The position numbers were made by a program, and so were the translations under genes. From Clostridia bacterium (GTDB taxonomy: Bacteria > Bacillota > Clostridia > Christensenellales > Aristaeellaceae): a DNA stretch of 64,000 nucleotides. A model generated the notes under the pieces. The model made no database searches and was not told the DNA's origin. It saw only the letters and a list, made by a program, of their open reading frames with translations. Positions within the stretch are counted from its first letter, which is position 1, and each line of letters starts with the position of its first letter. Positions 51,100 to 59,226 of this stretch are shown piece by piece. The stretch spans positions 29,764-93,763 of the forward strand of contig JAFXZS010000002.1 in assembly GCA_017541105.1 (NCBI GenBank), written 5' to 3'.

Positions 51100-51128
51100 T
51101 TGAACGGTTCCGCCTTCTCTGATATAAT
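51100..51128 (+). promoter_or_regulatory. Thymidine kinase promoter
   Basis: TTGAAC (51100-51105), 17-bp spacer and a perfect TATAAT (51123-51128). The two divergent promoters occupy less than 75 bp. Confidence 0.75.
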
Positions 51129-51215
51129 ATCCGGGTTCCGCACAGGATAGGGAAAGAACGGGGTACGATTTATAAAACGATAAACCCGGCGAAACCGGGC
51201 CGGAGGAGAAAGACC

Positions 51216-51770
51216 ATGGCAAAACTGTATTTTCGCTACGGCGCGATGGGATCTTCCAAAACAGCCAATGCAATCATGGTGCAGTACAATTACCAGGAGC
51301 GGGGCCAGCAGGCGCTGATGGTCAAGCCGGCCATGGAGAACCGGGACGGCTGCCGGGCGGTAGCTTCCCGGTCCGGCCTTCGGGCCGAATGCGCTTTTGT
51401 GGAGGAACTGACGCCGGACATTGCGGCCGGGTATGACTGCATTATCGTGGACGAAGCGCAGTTTCTGACCAAAGAGCAGGTACGCCTCCTGGTGGAAATT
51501 GTGGACCGGAAAAACGTACCGGTGATTTGCTACGGGCTTCGGGCGGATTTTCAGGGCAATCTCTTTGAAGGCAGCCACTGGCTGCTGGCCTGGGCGGATT
51601 CCATTGAAGAGATCAAAACAGTCTGCTGGTGCGGCAGGAAAGCCACCTGCAACGCCCGCCTCTCGGGGGGACGTGTTGTGCGGGAAGGAGAGCAGGTGCT
51701 GCTGGGAGGAAATGAAAGCTATGTAGCCCTGTGCCGGAAACACTGGGCGGACGGGAAAGTCGGTCCCTGA
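51216..51770 (+). CDS. tdk: Thymidine kinase
   Basis: 184-residue class II thymidine kinase for deoxynucleoside salvage. Walker A is GAMGSSKT (9-16), Walker B is IIVDEAQF, and the thymidine-binding/lasso region and zinc-binding cysteines (CWCGRKATC and a C-terminal CRKH) are present. Length is normal for the family. GGAGGAGA precedes the ATG. The gene is a single unit between two promoters. Confidence 0.95.
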   Translation: MAKLYFRYGAMGSSKTANAIMVQYNYQERGQQALMVKPAMENRDGCRAVASRSGLRAECAFVEELTPDIAAGYDCIIVDEAQFLTKEQVRLLVEIVDRKNVPVICYGLRADFQGNLFEGSHWLLAWADSIEEIKTVCWCGRKATCNARLSGGRVVREGEQVLLGGNESYVALCRKHWADGKVGP

Positions 51771-51794
51771 AGGGCCGGAGGATGGGGACGGAGA

Positions 51795-51823
51795 TTGCCT
51801 CCCCGGAAGATTCATGCTATAAT
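51795..51823 (+). promoter_or_regulatory. Promoter of the NAGPA/Lgt-like operon (copy 2)
   Basis: TTGCCT (51795-51800), 17-bp spacer and TATAAT (51818-51823), with the SD AGGAGGG of the first gene about 30 bases later. Confidence 0.75.
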
Positions 51824-51863
51824 TTTTCCTTGTATCGGATTACCGGCAAAAGGAGGGAAACAA

Positions 51864-52802
51864 ATGAACCGCAGATGGAAAAAGGCATTGGCTTTGCTGG
51901 CGGCTTTCTGGATGCTGCAGGGAACAGCCGGGGCTGATGTGATTCCTCTGGGAATGGACATGACGGTCCACGGGAGGCCCCTCCGGGAAGACGGATGGAT
52001 CGAACCCAACAGAGAGTATCAGGATGAATCCATACATGTTACGCTGTATGAAGAGCAGGCCTGGTCCAGCGGTGTCGGGCGGACGACGGTCCACTGGGCG
52101 GTTGTTGAGATTAAGGATCCCAGCCAGATCCGGAGCACGCTGAGCTTTGAGAGCTATGATGATATGAAACCGGCCAAAAGCGAGGAGATGGTCAGGTTTG
52201 TCAACGCGGTGTGCGCCATCAATGACGACTATGTAAAAATCAGCAGCTACAAAGGCTATGTCATGCGGCAGGGCGTGTTTTACTGTGATACGCTGGATGA
52301 ATTTGAGGAAATCAAACGGCAGGATGTACTGATCATAGATGATCAGGGCGATTTTTCAACGGTGCTGAAGGCCTCTTCCGCTGCGGTGCAGGAGCATCTG
52401 GCAGAAATGGAAAAGCAGGGCAGGAAACCGGTCAATATCTTTACTTTCGGCCCCACCATGATCATCGACGGCGAGATTCAGGAAATGAAATGGGAGAACA
52501 GCATTCATTCCGTACATATCGCCTGTGCCCGAGCCGTGATCTGCCAGCTGGATCACCTGAAATACGCGCTGGTCGCCATTGACGGGGAAGCCTCGGAAAA
52601 CACCGGCATGAAGGCGGCGGACGCGGCGAAGTTTATCCTCGCAAAGTTCCCGGACTGCAAGATTGCCTATAATCTGGACGGCGGCGGATCTTCCAAGCTT
52701 CATATCGGAAACAAGCTGGTCAACCATGCCCGGGGCCGGAGAGAAATCGGCGGAATGATCTATTTCGCATCCGCGGCATCGGGGGATGAAGGACAGGAAT
52801 GA
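51864..52802 (+). CDS. Secreted phosphodiester glycosidase (NAGPA) domain protein (copy 2)
   Basis: 312-residue exported protein, paralog of the protein at 25432-26460. A signal peptide (ALALLAAFWMLQGTAGA) precedes the NAGPA domain. Shared segments are DPSQIR, AINDDYV (AINGDWV in copy 1), FTFGPTMIIDGE, CQLDHLKYALVAIDG and YNLDGGGSS. The ATG follows AGGAGGGAAAC. It overlaps the Lgt-like gene by an ATGA and starts a six-gene operon. It probably removes or remodels a glycosyl phosphodiester outside the membrane. Confidence 0.85.
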   Translation: MNRRWKKALALLAAFWMLQGTAGADVIPLGMDMTVHGRPLREDGWIEPNREYQDESIHVTLYEEQAWSSGVGRTTVHWAVVEIKDPSQIRSTLSFESYDDMKPAKSEEMVRFVNAVCAINDDYVKISSYKGYVMRQGVFYCDTLDEFEEIKRQDVLIIDDQGDFSTVLKASSAAVQEHLAEMEKQGRKPVNIFTFGPTMIIDGEIQEMKWENSIHSVHIACARAVICQLDHLKYALVAIDGEASENTGMKAADAAKFILAKFPDCKIAYNLDGGGSSKLHIGNKLVNHARGRREIGGMIYFASAASGDEGQE

Positions 52803-53785
52803 GCACTTACTGGATGGTCATGGCAGGAAGCGCGCTGGCCTGCTTCGGCCTGATGGCCGCGAGGGGGAAAAGGTATCAGCTGGCGGGCAGCACGGCACCG
52901 CTGTTCTTCATTCTGGCGGTCCCGATGGCATTGCTTGCCGGACGCGGGATGTACTTTCTTTGCTCTTTGGACTGGATCATTGACCGGGGCGTATCTTTTT
53001 TGCAGTTTGACGAAGGGCACTTCATGCTCTACGGAACGCTCCTGGGCGGCGCCGCGGCGGCCTGTGCCGCCGGGAGGATGACCGGCCGGCCTGCGGCTTC
53101 GGTGCTGGACGCGGCGGCATGTTCCGCCGCGCTGATGATTGCGGCGGAACGTTTCAGCGAATACCTGATCGGTATGGGATACGGTGTGGGGATCGAAGAA
53201 TGGTTTGATCCCTGGGGCGAATGGAGCATGATTGCCTGGGAGAACCCGGAATACCTCTGCCGTTTCCCTTTCGGCATGCAGAATTACTACGGAACCTGGC
53301 GTTTTGCCGTGAACCTGCCTGAAGGACTGTGGGCTTTGACGATTGCGGGGATCCTGTTGAAGAGCCGGCCCCGTAAAAAAGGCGGGGAAACGGTGATGAT
53401 GCTCCTCCTTTATGCGGCGGGACAGATCCTGCTGGAAACCCTCCGGCGGGACGAGGTCATGAAATGGAGCTTTGTCCAGGTGAATCAGCTGCTGAGCGCG
53501 CTGATTCTGGCGGGGATTCTGCTGCTGTGCTGGCGGATGCAGCCCGCGACTGAGCGGCACCGCAAAAAACTGCTGATTTCTCTTGGCCTGATGCTGCTTC
53601 TCGCAGGGATTGTCATGCTGATGGAATTTGCGCTGGATCAGAAAATTGCCTTCCTGTTCTGGATGAAAGCGGATCTCAGCTATCTGACGGATCTGGCCTG
53701 TTGTGCCGGAATGGCGTTCCTGGTCCTGCCGATCTGGCGGAAAGCGTTTCCGATCATCAGCCCGGAAGGAAGGGGTCCGATATGA
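52799..53785 (+). CDS. Lgt-like membrane protein with altered active site (copy 2)
   Basis: 328-residue polytopic protein, paralog of the protein at 24325-25410. GHFMLYGTLLGG (73-84) again has Tyr78 where Lgt has His, and ERFSEYLIGMGYG (117-129) keeps Arg118 and the final Gly but has Glu121 for Asn and Met126 for the catalytic-region Glu. ILLETLRRDEV matches the C-terminal arginine motif of copy 1. It overlaps the NAGPA gene by 4 bases and the deacetylase gene by 4 bases, so translation is tightly coupled. Confidence 0.72.
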   Translation: MSTYWMVMAGSALACFGLMAARGKRYQLAGSTAPLFFILAVPMALLAGRGMYFLCSLDWIIDRGVSFLQFDEGHFMLYGTLLGGAAAACAAGRMTGRPAASVLDAAACSAALMIAAERFSEYLIGMGYGVGIEEWFDPWGEWSMIAWENPEYLCRFPFGMQNYYGTWRFAVNLPEGLWALTIAGILLKSRPRKKGGETVMMLLLYAAGQILLETLRRDEVMKWSFVQVNQLLSALILAGILLLCWRMQPATERHRKKLLISLGLMLLLAGIVMLMEFALDQKIAFLFWMKADLSYLTDLACCAGMAFLVLPIWRKAFPIISPEGRGPI

Positions 53786-54561
53786 GAAACAAAAGAAACA
53801 GATGGGCTGCGCTGCTGGCATTCCTGGTGTTCCTGAGTGCCTGCCTGTCCGCGGCCTGCGAGAAATCTTCCACCTCTGAACTGCTGGAGGATTTCCGCCT
53901 GACCCACGGAGACCGGAGCAGCCCCAAAATCGCCATTACGGTGGACGACTGTTATAAATCTGCCCGGGAGTTTGTGGTGCGGGACGTGGAACTGTGCCGG
54001 GAATACGGGATTCAGATGACTTTTTTTCCGCTGGTGCATACGGGATTCCTTGAAGAAGAATACCGGGATATCTGGCAATCCGTTCTGGACGCGGGCTGCG
54101 AGATCGGCAGCCATACCTACAGCCACCTGCGGATGAGCAACCGGGACTACTGGGGCCGGATTTCCGCCATGGGAAGATGGCAGGAAGCGCTGGACAGAAC
54201 CCTGGGATATCACTATGAGACGAGATGGCTGCGGCCGCCCTACGGGGAACTCAAGGATCATCAGGGATCCACAGCGGGGGTGGTCCGGGCCATCCGGCAT
54301 TACGGATATGAACACGCGGTATGCTGGGATGTCAGCGAGACACTGGATCTGAAAAAAGCCATGAACCGGGTGCAGAACGGAAGCATTCTTCTTTTTCACG
54401 CGAAACAGAAGGATACAAACTTCCTGGAAAAGCTGATTCCGGAGCTGCTGGCAGCGGGCTTTGAACCGGTGACCGTCAGCGAGCTGTTCGGTTTTGATCC
54501 GCCGGAAACCGGGGAAGAACTCTACGTATATGACAAAACACGCTATCAGAACCAGAAATAA
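53782..54561 (+). CDS. Polysaccharide deacetylase (NodB) lipoprotein-like protein
   Basis: 259-residue deacetylase of carbohydrate esterase family 4. The metal/catalytic motifs are TVDDCY (TFDDG type), SHTYSH (HxxxxH) and RPPYGE. A possible lipobox, LSAC (residues 18-21), follows a hydrophobic N-terminus, so it could be a lipoprotein, although the adjacent Lgt-like protein lacks canonical Lgt residues. It would deacetylate wall polysaccharide or peptidoglycan. It overlaps the upstream stop by ATGA. Confidence 0.85.
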   Translation: MRNKRNRWAALLAFLVFLSACLSAACEKSSTSELLEDFRLTHGDRSSPKIAITVDDCYKSAREFVVRDVELCREYGIQMTFFPLVHTGFLEEEYRDIWQSVLDAGCEIGSHTYSHLRMSNRDYWGRISAMGRWQEALDRTLGYHYETRWLRPPYGELKDHQGSTAGVVRAIRHYGYEHAVCWDVSETLDLKKAMNRVQNGSILLFHAKQKDTNFLEKLIPELLAAGFEPVTVSELFGFDPPETGEELYVYDKTRYQNQK

Positions 54562-54576
54562 GAGGAAGACTGCCAC

Positions 54577-55431
54577 ATGAGAGAAGAGATCAGAGAGACG
54601 GTAAAATCCCTGGACCGCGTAAACGGCGACCGGGGAACAGCAATCCGCCGGACGAATCCGCCGCCGGACCGCCGGGAAGTGATTCGGATCCTGAAAGACC
54701 TGCAGGCACTGCTGTTCCCCATGTGTTTTCGGCGAGAGGTGCCTGAAATGACGGACGAGGCCCTGCTGGAGCAGGCCCTGGACCGGCTGGAAAGCCAGCT
54801 GAACGCGGCCCTGTGCTTTGACAGCGCGGAGAACGGAGAGGCAGCGCAGCAGGCGGAAGCGATATGCGCTGTTTTTATGCGAAAGCTTCCGGAGATCAAA
54901 CGGCTGCTGCTGCTGGATATTGAAGCACTGTATGAAGGCGATCCCGCCGCGAAATGCCGTGAAGAAGTCATGATCTCCTATCCCGGATTTTATGCGATCA
55001 CTATTTACCGGATCGCCCATGAACTGTATCTGCTGAAAGCGCCGCTGGTTCCCCGGATCATGACGGAGTTCGCGCATGAGAAAACGGGAATTGATATACA
55101 CCCGGGCGCGACAGTCGGAGAATATTTCTTCATAGACCACGGAACGGGGATCGTCATCGGAGAAACCACGGTCATCGGGAACCACGTAAAGCTGTATCAG
55201 GGTGTGACGCTGGGAGCAAAGAGCTTTGAGCTGGATGACGACGGGAACCCGGTGAAGGGAATCAAGAGGCATCCGAATATCGGGAACCATGTGGTCATTT
55301 ACGCAAATGCGACGATCCTCGGCGGCAATACTACCATCGGGAACGACTGTGTGATCGGCGGCAATACCTGGCTGACGCATTCGGTTCCGGACGGAAGCGT
55401 GATTGCCTATACCGCGACCGAAAACGAGTAA
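54577..55431 (+). CDS. cysE: Serine O-acetyltransferase
   Basis: 284-residue serine acetyltransferase. The left-handed beta-helix of hexapeptide repeats is visible in the second half (GIDIHPGATVGEYFFIDHGTGIVIGETTVIG, GNHVVIYANATILGGNTTIGN), with the conserved His in DHGTG. It forms O-acetylserine from serine and acetyl-CoA for cysteine synthesis. It sits inside an envelope operon between a deacetylase and DUF6273 genes, and no cysteine synthase gene is nearby, so it might feed an acetyl group to another acceptor. Confidence 0.9.
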   Translation: MREEIRETVKSLDRVNGDRGTAIRRTNPPPDRREVIRILKDLQALLFPMCFRREVPEMTDEALLEQALDRLESQLNAALCFDSAENGEAAQQAEAICAVFMRKLPEIKRLLLLDIEALYEGDPAAKCREEVMISYPGFYAITIYRIAHELYLLKAPLVPRIMTEFAHEKTGIDIHPGATVGEYFFIDHGTGIVIGETTVIGNHVKLYQGVTLGAKSFELDDDGNPVKGIKRHPNIGNHVVIYANATILGGNTTIGNDCVIGGNTWLTHSVPDGSVIAYTATENE

Positions 55432-55490
55432 GGGAAGGGAAGGATGACGCCTCTGTGGCTTGGTATCGGAGAAGGGATTTATGCGAAGCA

Positions 55491-56354
55491 ATGAAAGCGG
55501 GCGCATGGAAACGGGCCGCGGCGTTTGCTGCGGCATGCCTGCTGATGCTTTGTTTCCGCGTTCCGGCGAAGGCCGGAGCGCTGCGGGGGTACGACGCGGA
55601 GGAAGGCTATATCTATGTGCTCTTCGGCCGCTATCCGCAGCGGATAGACGGCGGTGTTCCGGATGACGGACGGCAGGCCTGGCAGTGGCGGGCAGCACAC
55701 CAGAAGTTTTATCAGGATAAGGCAAACCGGGGGAAGACCTATGACCCGGGAGATCTTGCTCCGGATCCGATTCTCTGGCGCGTGCTGGCGGCCGACAGTG
55801 AAAAAACCTTTCTCTGTTCGGAATTTATCCTGTTTGCTGCACCGCTGGATACGGACCGGAAAGCCTACCGGAAAAACGGCAGCGATTTCGGGCAGACAGA
55901 GCTGTGCGCCAGACTGAACGGTGAGTTTGCGCAGACGGCCTTTACGGAAGGCGAACTGTCTCTGATGCTGCCCCGGGAGACTTTCGGAAATATTTTCCTG
56001 TTAAGCGCGGAGGAGATGGACGACAAAACCCTGGGCTTCGGGACAAAGCAGGCACGTAAAACCTGGGCAACGGAATACGCGATTCGTGTGACCGGCGCTT
56101 TCGTATATCAGGTGAAAATGGGGAACCATTCTCCGTGCTGGACAAGAACCCAGTGCAAAACAAAGCCCAATGCCGGACGCTGCACGAAACAGGAAGGAAC
56201 GATCGGCTATTACGACTGCACCAATCCGGAGGAAGGCGTACGGCCCTGCGTATGGCTGGATCCGGAAGGATACCGGATCGAAAGCGGGAGCGGAACGCGG
56301 GAGGATCCCTATGTGATTCTTCCGGCTGCGGAGGGGGAGGAACAGATTCCATGA
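55491..56354 (+). CDS. DUF6273 secreted protein
   Basis: 287-residue protein with a signal peptide (residues about 7-29, KRAAAFAAACLLMLCFRVPAKA) and a DUF6273-type domain containing PDPILWRVLAADSEKTFLCSEFIL and later LCARLNGEFAQTAFTEGEL. ATG 55491 was chosen because it starts the signal peptide; GTG 55455 is an alternative with a clearer SD. It overlaps the next gene by 4 bases. Function unknown; DUF6273 proteins are common cell-surface proteins of clostridia. Confidence 0.72.
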   Translation: MKAGAWKRAAAFAAACLLMLCFRVPAKAGALRGYDAEEGYIYVLFGRYPQRIDGGVPDDGRQAWQWRAAHQKFYQDKANRGKTYDPGDLAPDPILWRVLAADSEKTFLCSEFILFAAPLDTDRKAYRKNGSDFGQTELCARLNGEFAQTAFTEGELSLMLPRETFGNIFLLSAEEMDDKTLGFGTKQARKTWATEYAIRVTGAFVYQVKMGNHSPCWTRTQCKTKPNAGRCTKQEGTIGYYDCTNPEEGVRPCVWLDPEGYRIESGSGTREDPYVILPAAEGEEQIP

Positions 56355-57238
56355 GAAATATCCGGAACAGAATACGGGCTGCTGCGGCCCTGCTGGCCAT
56401 CCTGCTGGTGCTGCCGTTCCGGCCGGGTGCCTGCGCAGATGTTTATCTGAACAAGGAAAAACCCGCAGACTGGGAGCAGCGGGATCTGCTGCGGATCACA
56501 GCGCTGAGCTTTATCCAGAACGATGCTTTCGTGCTGGAATGCGGCGGAAAAACCATGCTGATCGACGGCGGTTCCGGTCTCCGATGGAAGGATCTGACCC
56601 AGTATCTGCAGGATCATGATCTGCTGCATGTGGATATCATCTTCAATACACATCCCCACGATGATCACCTGGAAGCGGTGCTGTATACGGTCAGAAACAG
56701 CGGGCTTACGGCGGATGAATTTATTTCTCCGTTCGAGGCGGATTATGTCTGCAAAAACGATCTTCAGAGGAAAATGGCCGCACTTCTGCAGGAAAAGGGA
56801 ATCCCTTTCCGCCAGATGTTTTCCGGGGAGGAACTGACACTGGGAGAGGCCCGGATGGTGCTGTACCAGGCAGAGAAGGGGGACGCCAATGCCCGAAGCG
56901 GTGTACTGCGGATCCGGTTCGGAGATGCCTCGATCCTGCTGACGGCGGATATTTCCGGCCAGGCGCAGAAAGAAATCCTCGCCGCATACGGCGAGGAAGG
57001 GCTGAAAGCTGATATTCTCAAAGCGCCGCACCACGGGATCGTGCGGATGGTGCCGGCGTTTCTGGACGCGGTGGCCCCGGAGTTCGGCATCGTGACCGGA
57101 CGGAAGAATTCCAAAGCCCAGGAACAGTTTGATTACCGAAAAATCCCGAATATCTGGACCAGCCTGGGGGACGCCGTCATGGAAACGGACGGGACAGACT
57201 GGTATATCACCCAGGAAAACAAGTGGGCAAAAAAGTGA
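56351..57238 (+). CDS. Secreted MBL-fold (ComEC C-terminal-like) hydrolase
   Basis: 295-residue exported metallo-beta-lactamase-fold protein. A signal peptide (RAAAALLAILLVLPFRPGACA) precedes THPHDDHLE, the metal-binding HxHxDH, and a later KAPHHG supplies another ligand pair, as in the ComEC-type MBL domain. No ComEC membrane domain is present. It is the last gene of the operon from 51864 and ends 1 bp before the convergent dehydrogenase stop. The substrate could be a phosphodiester or nucleic acid outside the membrane. Confidence 0.83.
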   Translation: MRNIRNRIRAAAALLAILLVLPFRPGACADVYLNKEKPADWEQRDLLRITALSFIQNDAFVLECGGKTMLIDGGSGLRWKDLTQYLQDHDLLHVDIIFNTHPHDDHLEAVLYTVRNSGLTADEFISPFEADYVCKNDLQRKMAALLQEKGIPFRQMFSGEELTLGEARMVLYQAEKGDANARSGVLRIRFGDASILLTADISGQAQKEILAAYGEEGLKADILKAPHHGIVRMVPAFLDAVAPEFGIVTGRKNSKAQEQFDYRKIPNIWTSLGDAVMETDGTDWYITQENKWAKK

Positions 57239-57239
57239 A

Positions 57240-57965
57240 TCAGATCCATCCGCCGTCCATCCGGACGACTTCACCGGTCAGATAAGGCGGCATTTCCAGC
57301 AGCCGGAGAGCAGCCTGCGCGGCTTCTTCCGGAGACATAACCGTTCCCGCGGGGATTTGTGAAAGAATCTCCGCGGTTTCCCTTTCGGTCAGATGCGCGT
57401 TCATACGCGTATCCACAATGCCCAGCGCCAGGGCGTTGACAGGAATGCCGGAAGGCGCCAGTTCTTTGGCCAGCGCCCGGGTAAAGGCATTGACCGCACC
57501 TTTGGAGGCGCTGTAAGCCACTTCGCAGGAGGCACCGACCAGACCCCAGACGGAGGAAATGTTCAGAATCCGGCCCCGCCCGGCATGAATCATATCCGGC
57601 ACATAGGTATGGCAGGTGTTGTACAGGGAAGTCACATTGGTGCGGATCAGGCGGTCCCACTCCTCCGGAGCCATCTCTGTCAGGAGGCCGGTCTGCGAGA
57701 CGGCAGCGTTGTTGATCAGCACGTCCGCGGGGCCGAAGCGCCGGCGCAGCTCCTCCACATAGTCCAGGAGACCCACATCCCCCAGGGAAGACATACAAAG
57801 AAGATCCCCCGCCGAAGCTGCCAGGCGGGAGGTCTCTTCCAGAGCAGCGGCATCAGACCTGCTGTTCAGAATGATTTTACTGTACTGCCCGGAACGCGCG
57901 CATGCCAGCGCCAGGGCCCGGCCGACGCCCCGGGAGGCGCCGGTAATCAGAAGGGACTGCTTCAT
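57240..57965 (-). CDS. Short-chain dehydrogenase/reductase (FabG-like)
   Basis: 241-residue NAD(P)-dependent oxidoreductase. Cofactor motif GASRGVGRAL, NNAAV, the catalytic Ser in ISSVWG and the YSASKGA Tyr/Lys pair are intact. It starts one base after the stop codon of the VanY-like gene, so the two are coupled. It could act on a sugar or acyl substrate; a fatty-acid role is only suggested by the general FabG resemblance. Confidence 0.87.
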   Translation of the reverse strand: MKQSLLITGASRGVGRALALACARSGQYSKIILNSRSDAAALEETSRLAASAGDLLCMSSLGDVGLLDYVEELRRRFGPADVLINNAAVSQTGLLTEMAPEEWDRLIRTNVTSLYNTCHTYVPDMIHAGRGRILNISSVWGLVGASCEVAYSASKGAVNAFTRALAKELAPSGIPVNALALGIVDTRMNAHLTERETAEILSQIPAGTVMSPEEAAQAALRLLEMPPYLTGEVVRMDGGWI

Positions 57966-57966
57966 C

Positions 57967-59115
57967 TCAGTGTTCAAAGACGGTAATGATCGCACCCATG
58001 TTATCCATGGAGGAGGAATAGGAACGGGCATTCCGGGTCAGCTGTACGTCAAAACTCTGTGCCTCGCCCACATACTGGCGGTAAATCTCGTATTTCAGCA
58101 CACCGTCCTCAAACAATGCGATGTGGGGATGCTCCTGCAGATATTCGATGTATTCCTCCAGGCACAGATCCAGGTAATGCATGACGGCAGCATTGCCCTT
58201 CCCCACATAGCGGTACAGATTCATCTTCAGAGAAACGCCGGTCTTGAAACTCTTGTCCTGTGTGGTTTCCAGAGGCCAGCCGGCCTGGGGGAAACGGATG
58301 ACCAGCCCGTATTTCCAGCAGTTTTCATTCATCCAGATGCCCTGGGGGGTAGTGGAATACTTGGGAGCGCTGACCTCCGGATCATCCTTGGAATAGAGGC
58401 GCAGCGTAAAGGAGAGGCCGGAATTATATTCGCTGGTGCCGGGATAATTGACCTCTTTCTTGGCGGCGGTGATCAGCGCGTCGCCCGAATAGCGGGAGGA
58501 GAGCTTGTCCATCTTCTTCTGGAACACGGCGTTCTGCTCTTCCCACGTCCGGTAGGCTTCCTCCACGATATAATGCTGCATCCCTTCCGCCTTGGCGGCA
58601 TTGACTGCTTCCAGCAGCGCATCGGCTGCAACAGGGAAAAGCCGGACATTGTAATCCTTGACCTGAACCTTTTCATTGCCGCCGAGATATTTTCCGATGC
58701 TGACGATCTTGCTTTCGTCAAAATCATCCGGGCGGGAATGCCACTCATTGACCAACAGCATGCCTCCGGTCATCAGGTCTGCCCGGGTTTTGCTTTCAGC
58801 GGTCGGATTTTCCAGCGGATAATTGCTCAGATCCAGAATATCCCACCCTTCGGATTTATGCGCCGGCCAGGAGGGGTTGCTGGGCTGAGAAGCCTGATTC
58901 TGCAGGTCGAGAATGGCAGCGTTGTACTCCGCCTGAATCTGCAGGTTTTTCTGCTCGGTTTCCGCCTGCCGCCTGGCCAGATCCTTTTCGGAGGCTGTCC
59001 GCAGCGGATCTGTGAGCAGCGGCTTTACCAGGAAGCAGCCTGCTGCCAGCGCCGCCACCAGAATGGTGATGACCAGCACCACCGGAACGGCTTTGCTCTT
59101 CTTTCTTTTACTCAT
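57967..59115 (-). CDS. VanY-family (M15B) membrane protein lacking zinc ligands
   Basis: 382-residue protein with one N-terminal helix (about 11-30), a helical linker and a C-terminal domain clearly of the D-Ala-D-Ala carboxypeptidase VanY family: EEAYRTWEEQNAVF (186-199), YPGTSEYNSG (224-233), KYGLVIRFP and YRYVG (301-305). All active-site residues expected from the family are replaced. The SxHxxGxAxD motif reads S228-E-Y-N-S-G-L-S-F-T237 (His to Tyr230, Asp to Thr237), and the ExxHxRYVG motif reads K297-M-N-L-Y-R-Y-V-G (Glu to Lys, His to Leu300). It is therefore probably a pseudoenzyme that binds, but does not cleave, peptidoglycan stem peptides. Confidence 0.85.
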   Translation of the reverse strand: MSKRKKSKAVPVVLVITILVAALAAGCFLVKPLLTDPLRTASEKDLARRQAETEQKNLQIQAEYNAAILDLQNQASQPSNPSWPAHKSEGWDILDLSNYPLENPTAESKTRADLMTGGMLLVNEWHSRPDDFDESKIVSIGKYLGGNEKVQVKDYNVRLFPVAADALLEAVNAAKAEGMQHYIVEEAYRTWEEQNAVFQKKMDKLSSRYSGDALITAAKKEVNYPGTSEYNSGLSFTLRLYSKDDPEVSAPKYSTTPQGIWMNENCWKYGLVIRFPQAGWPLETTQDKSFKTGVSLKMNLYRYVGKGNAAVMHYLDLCLEEYIEYLQEHPHIALFEDGVLKYEIYRQYVGEAQSFDVQLTRNARSYSSSMDNMGAIITVFEH

Positions 59116-59226
59116 TCCTGAACACCTGCCTTCGAAAAACATTCGGTGATTCTCTGTATGGGAACGTGATTTCAATGTTTCCTTAAACAATTCGTCACAG
59201 GATTGTAAGAATCCTTCTTTTGGGAA

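Noticed and set aside
53680-55725. 681-residue minus-strand frame opposite the deacetylase and cysE genes
   Set aside because: No family match and wholly antisense to genes with intact catalytic motifs.
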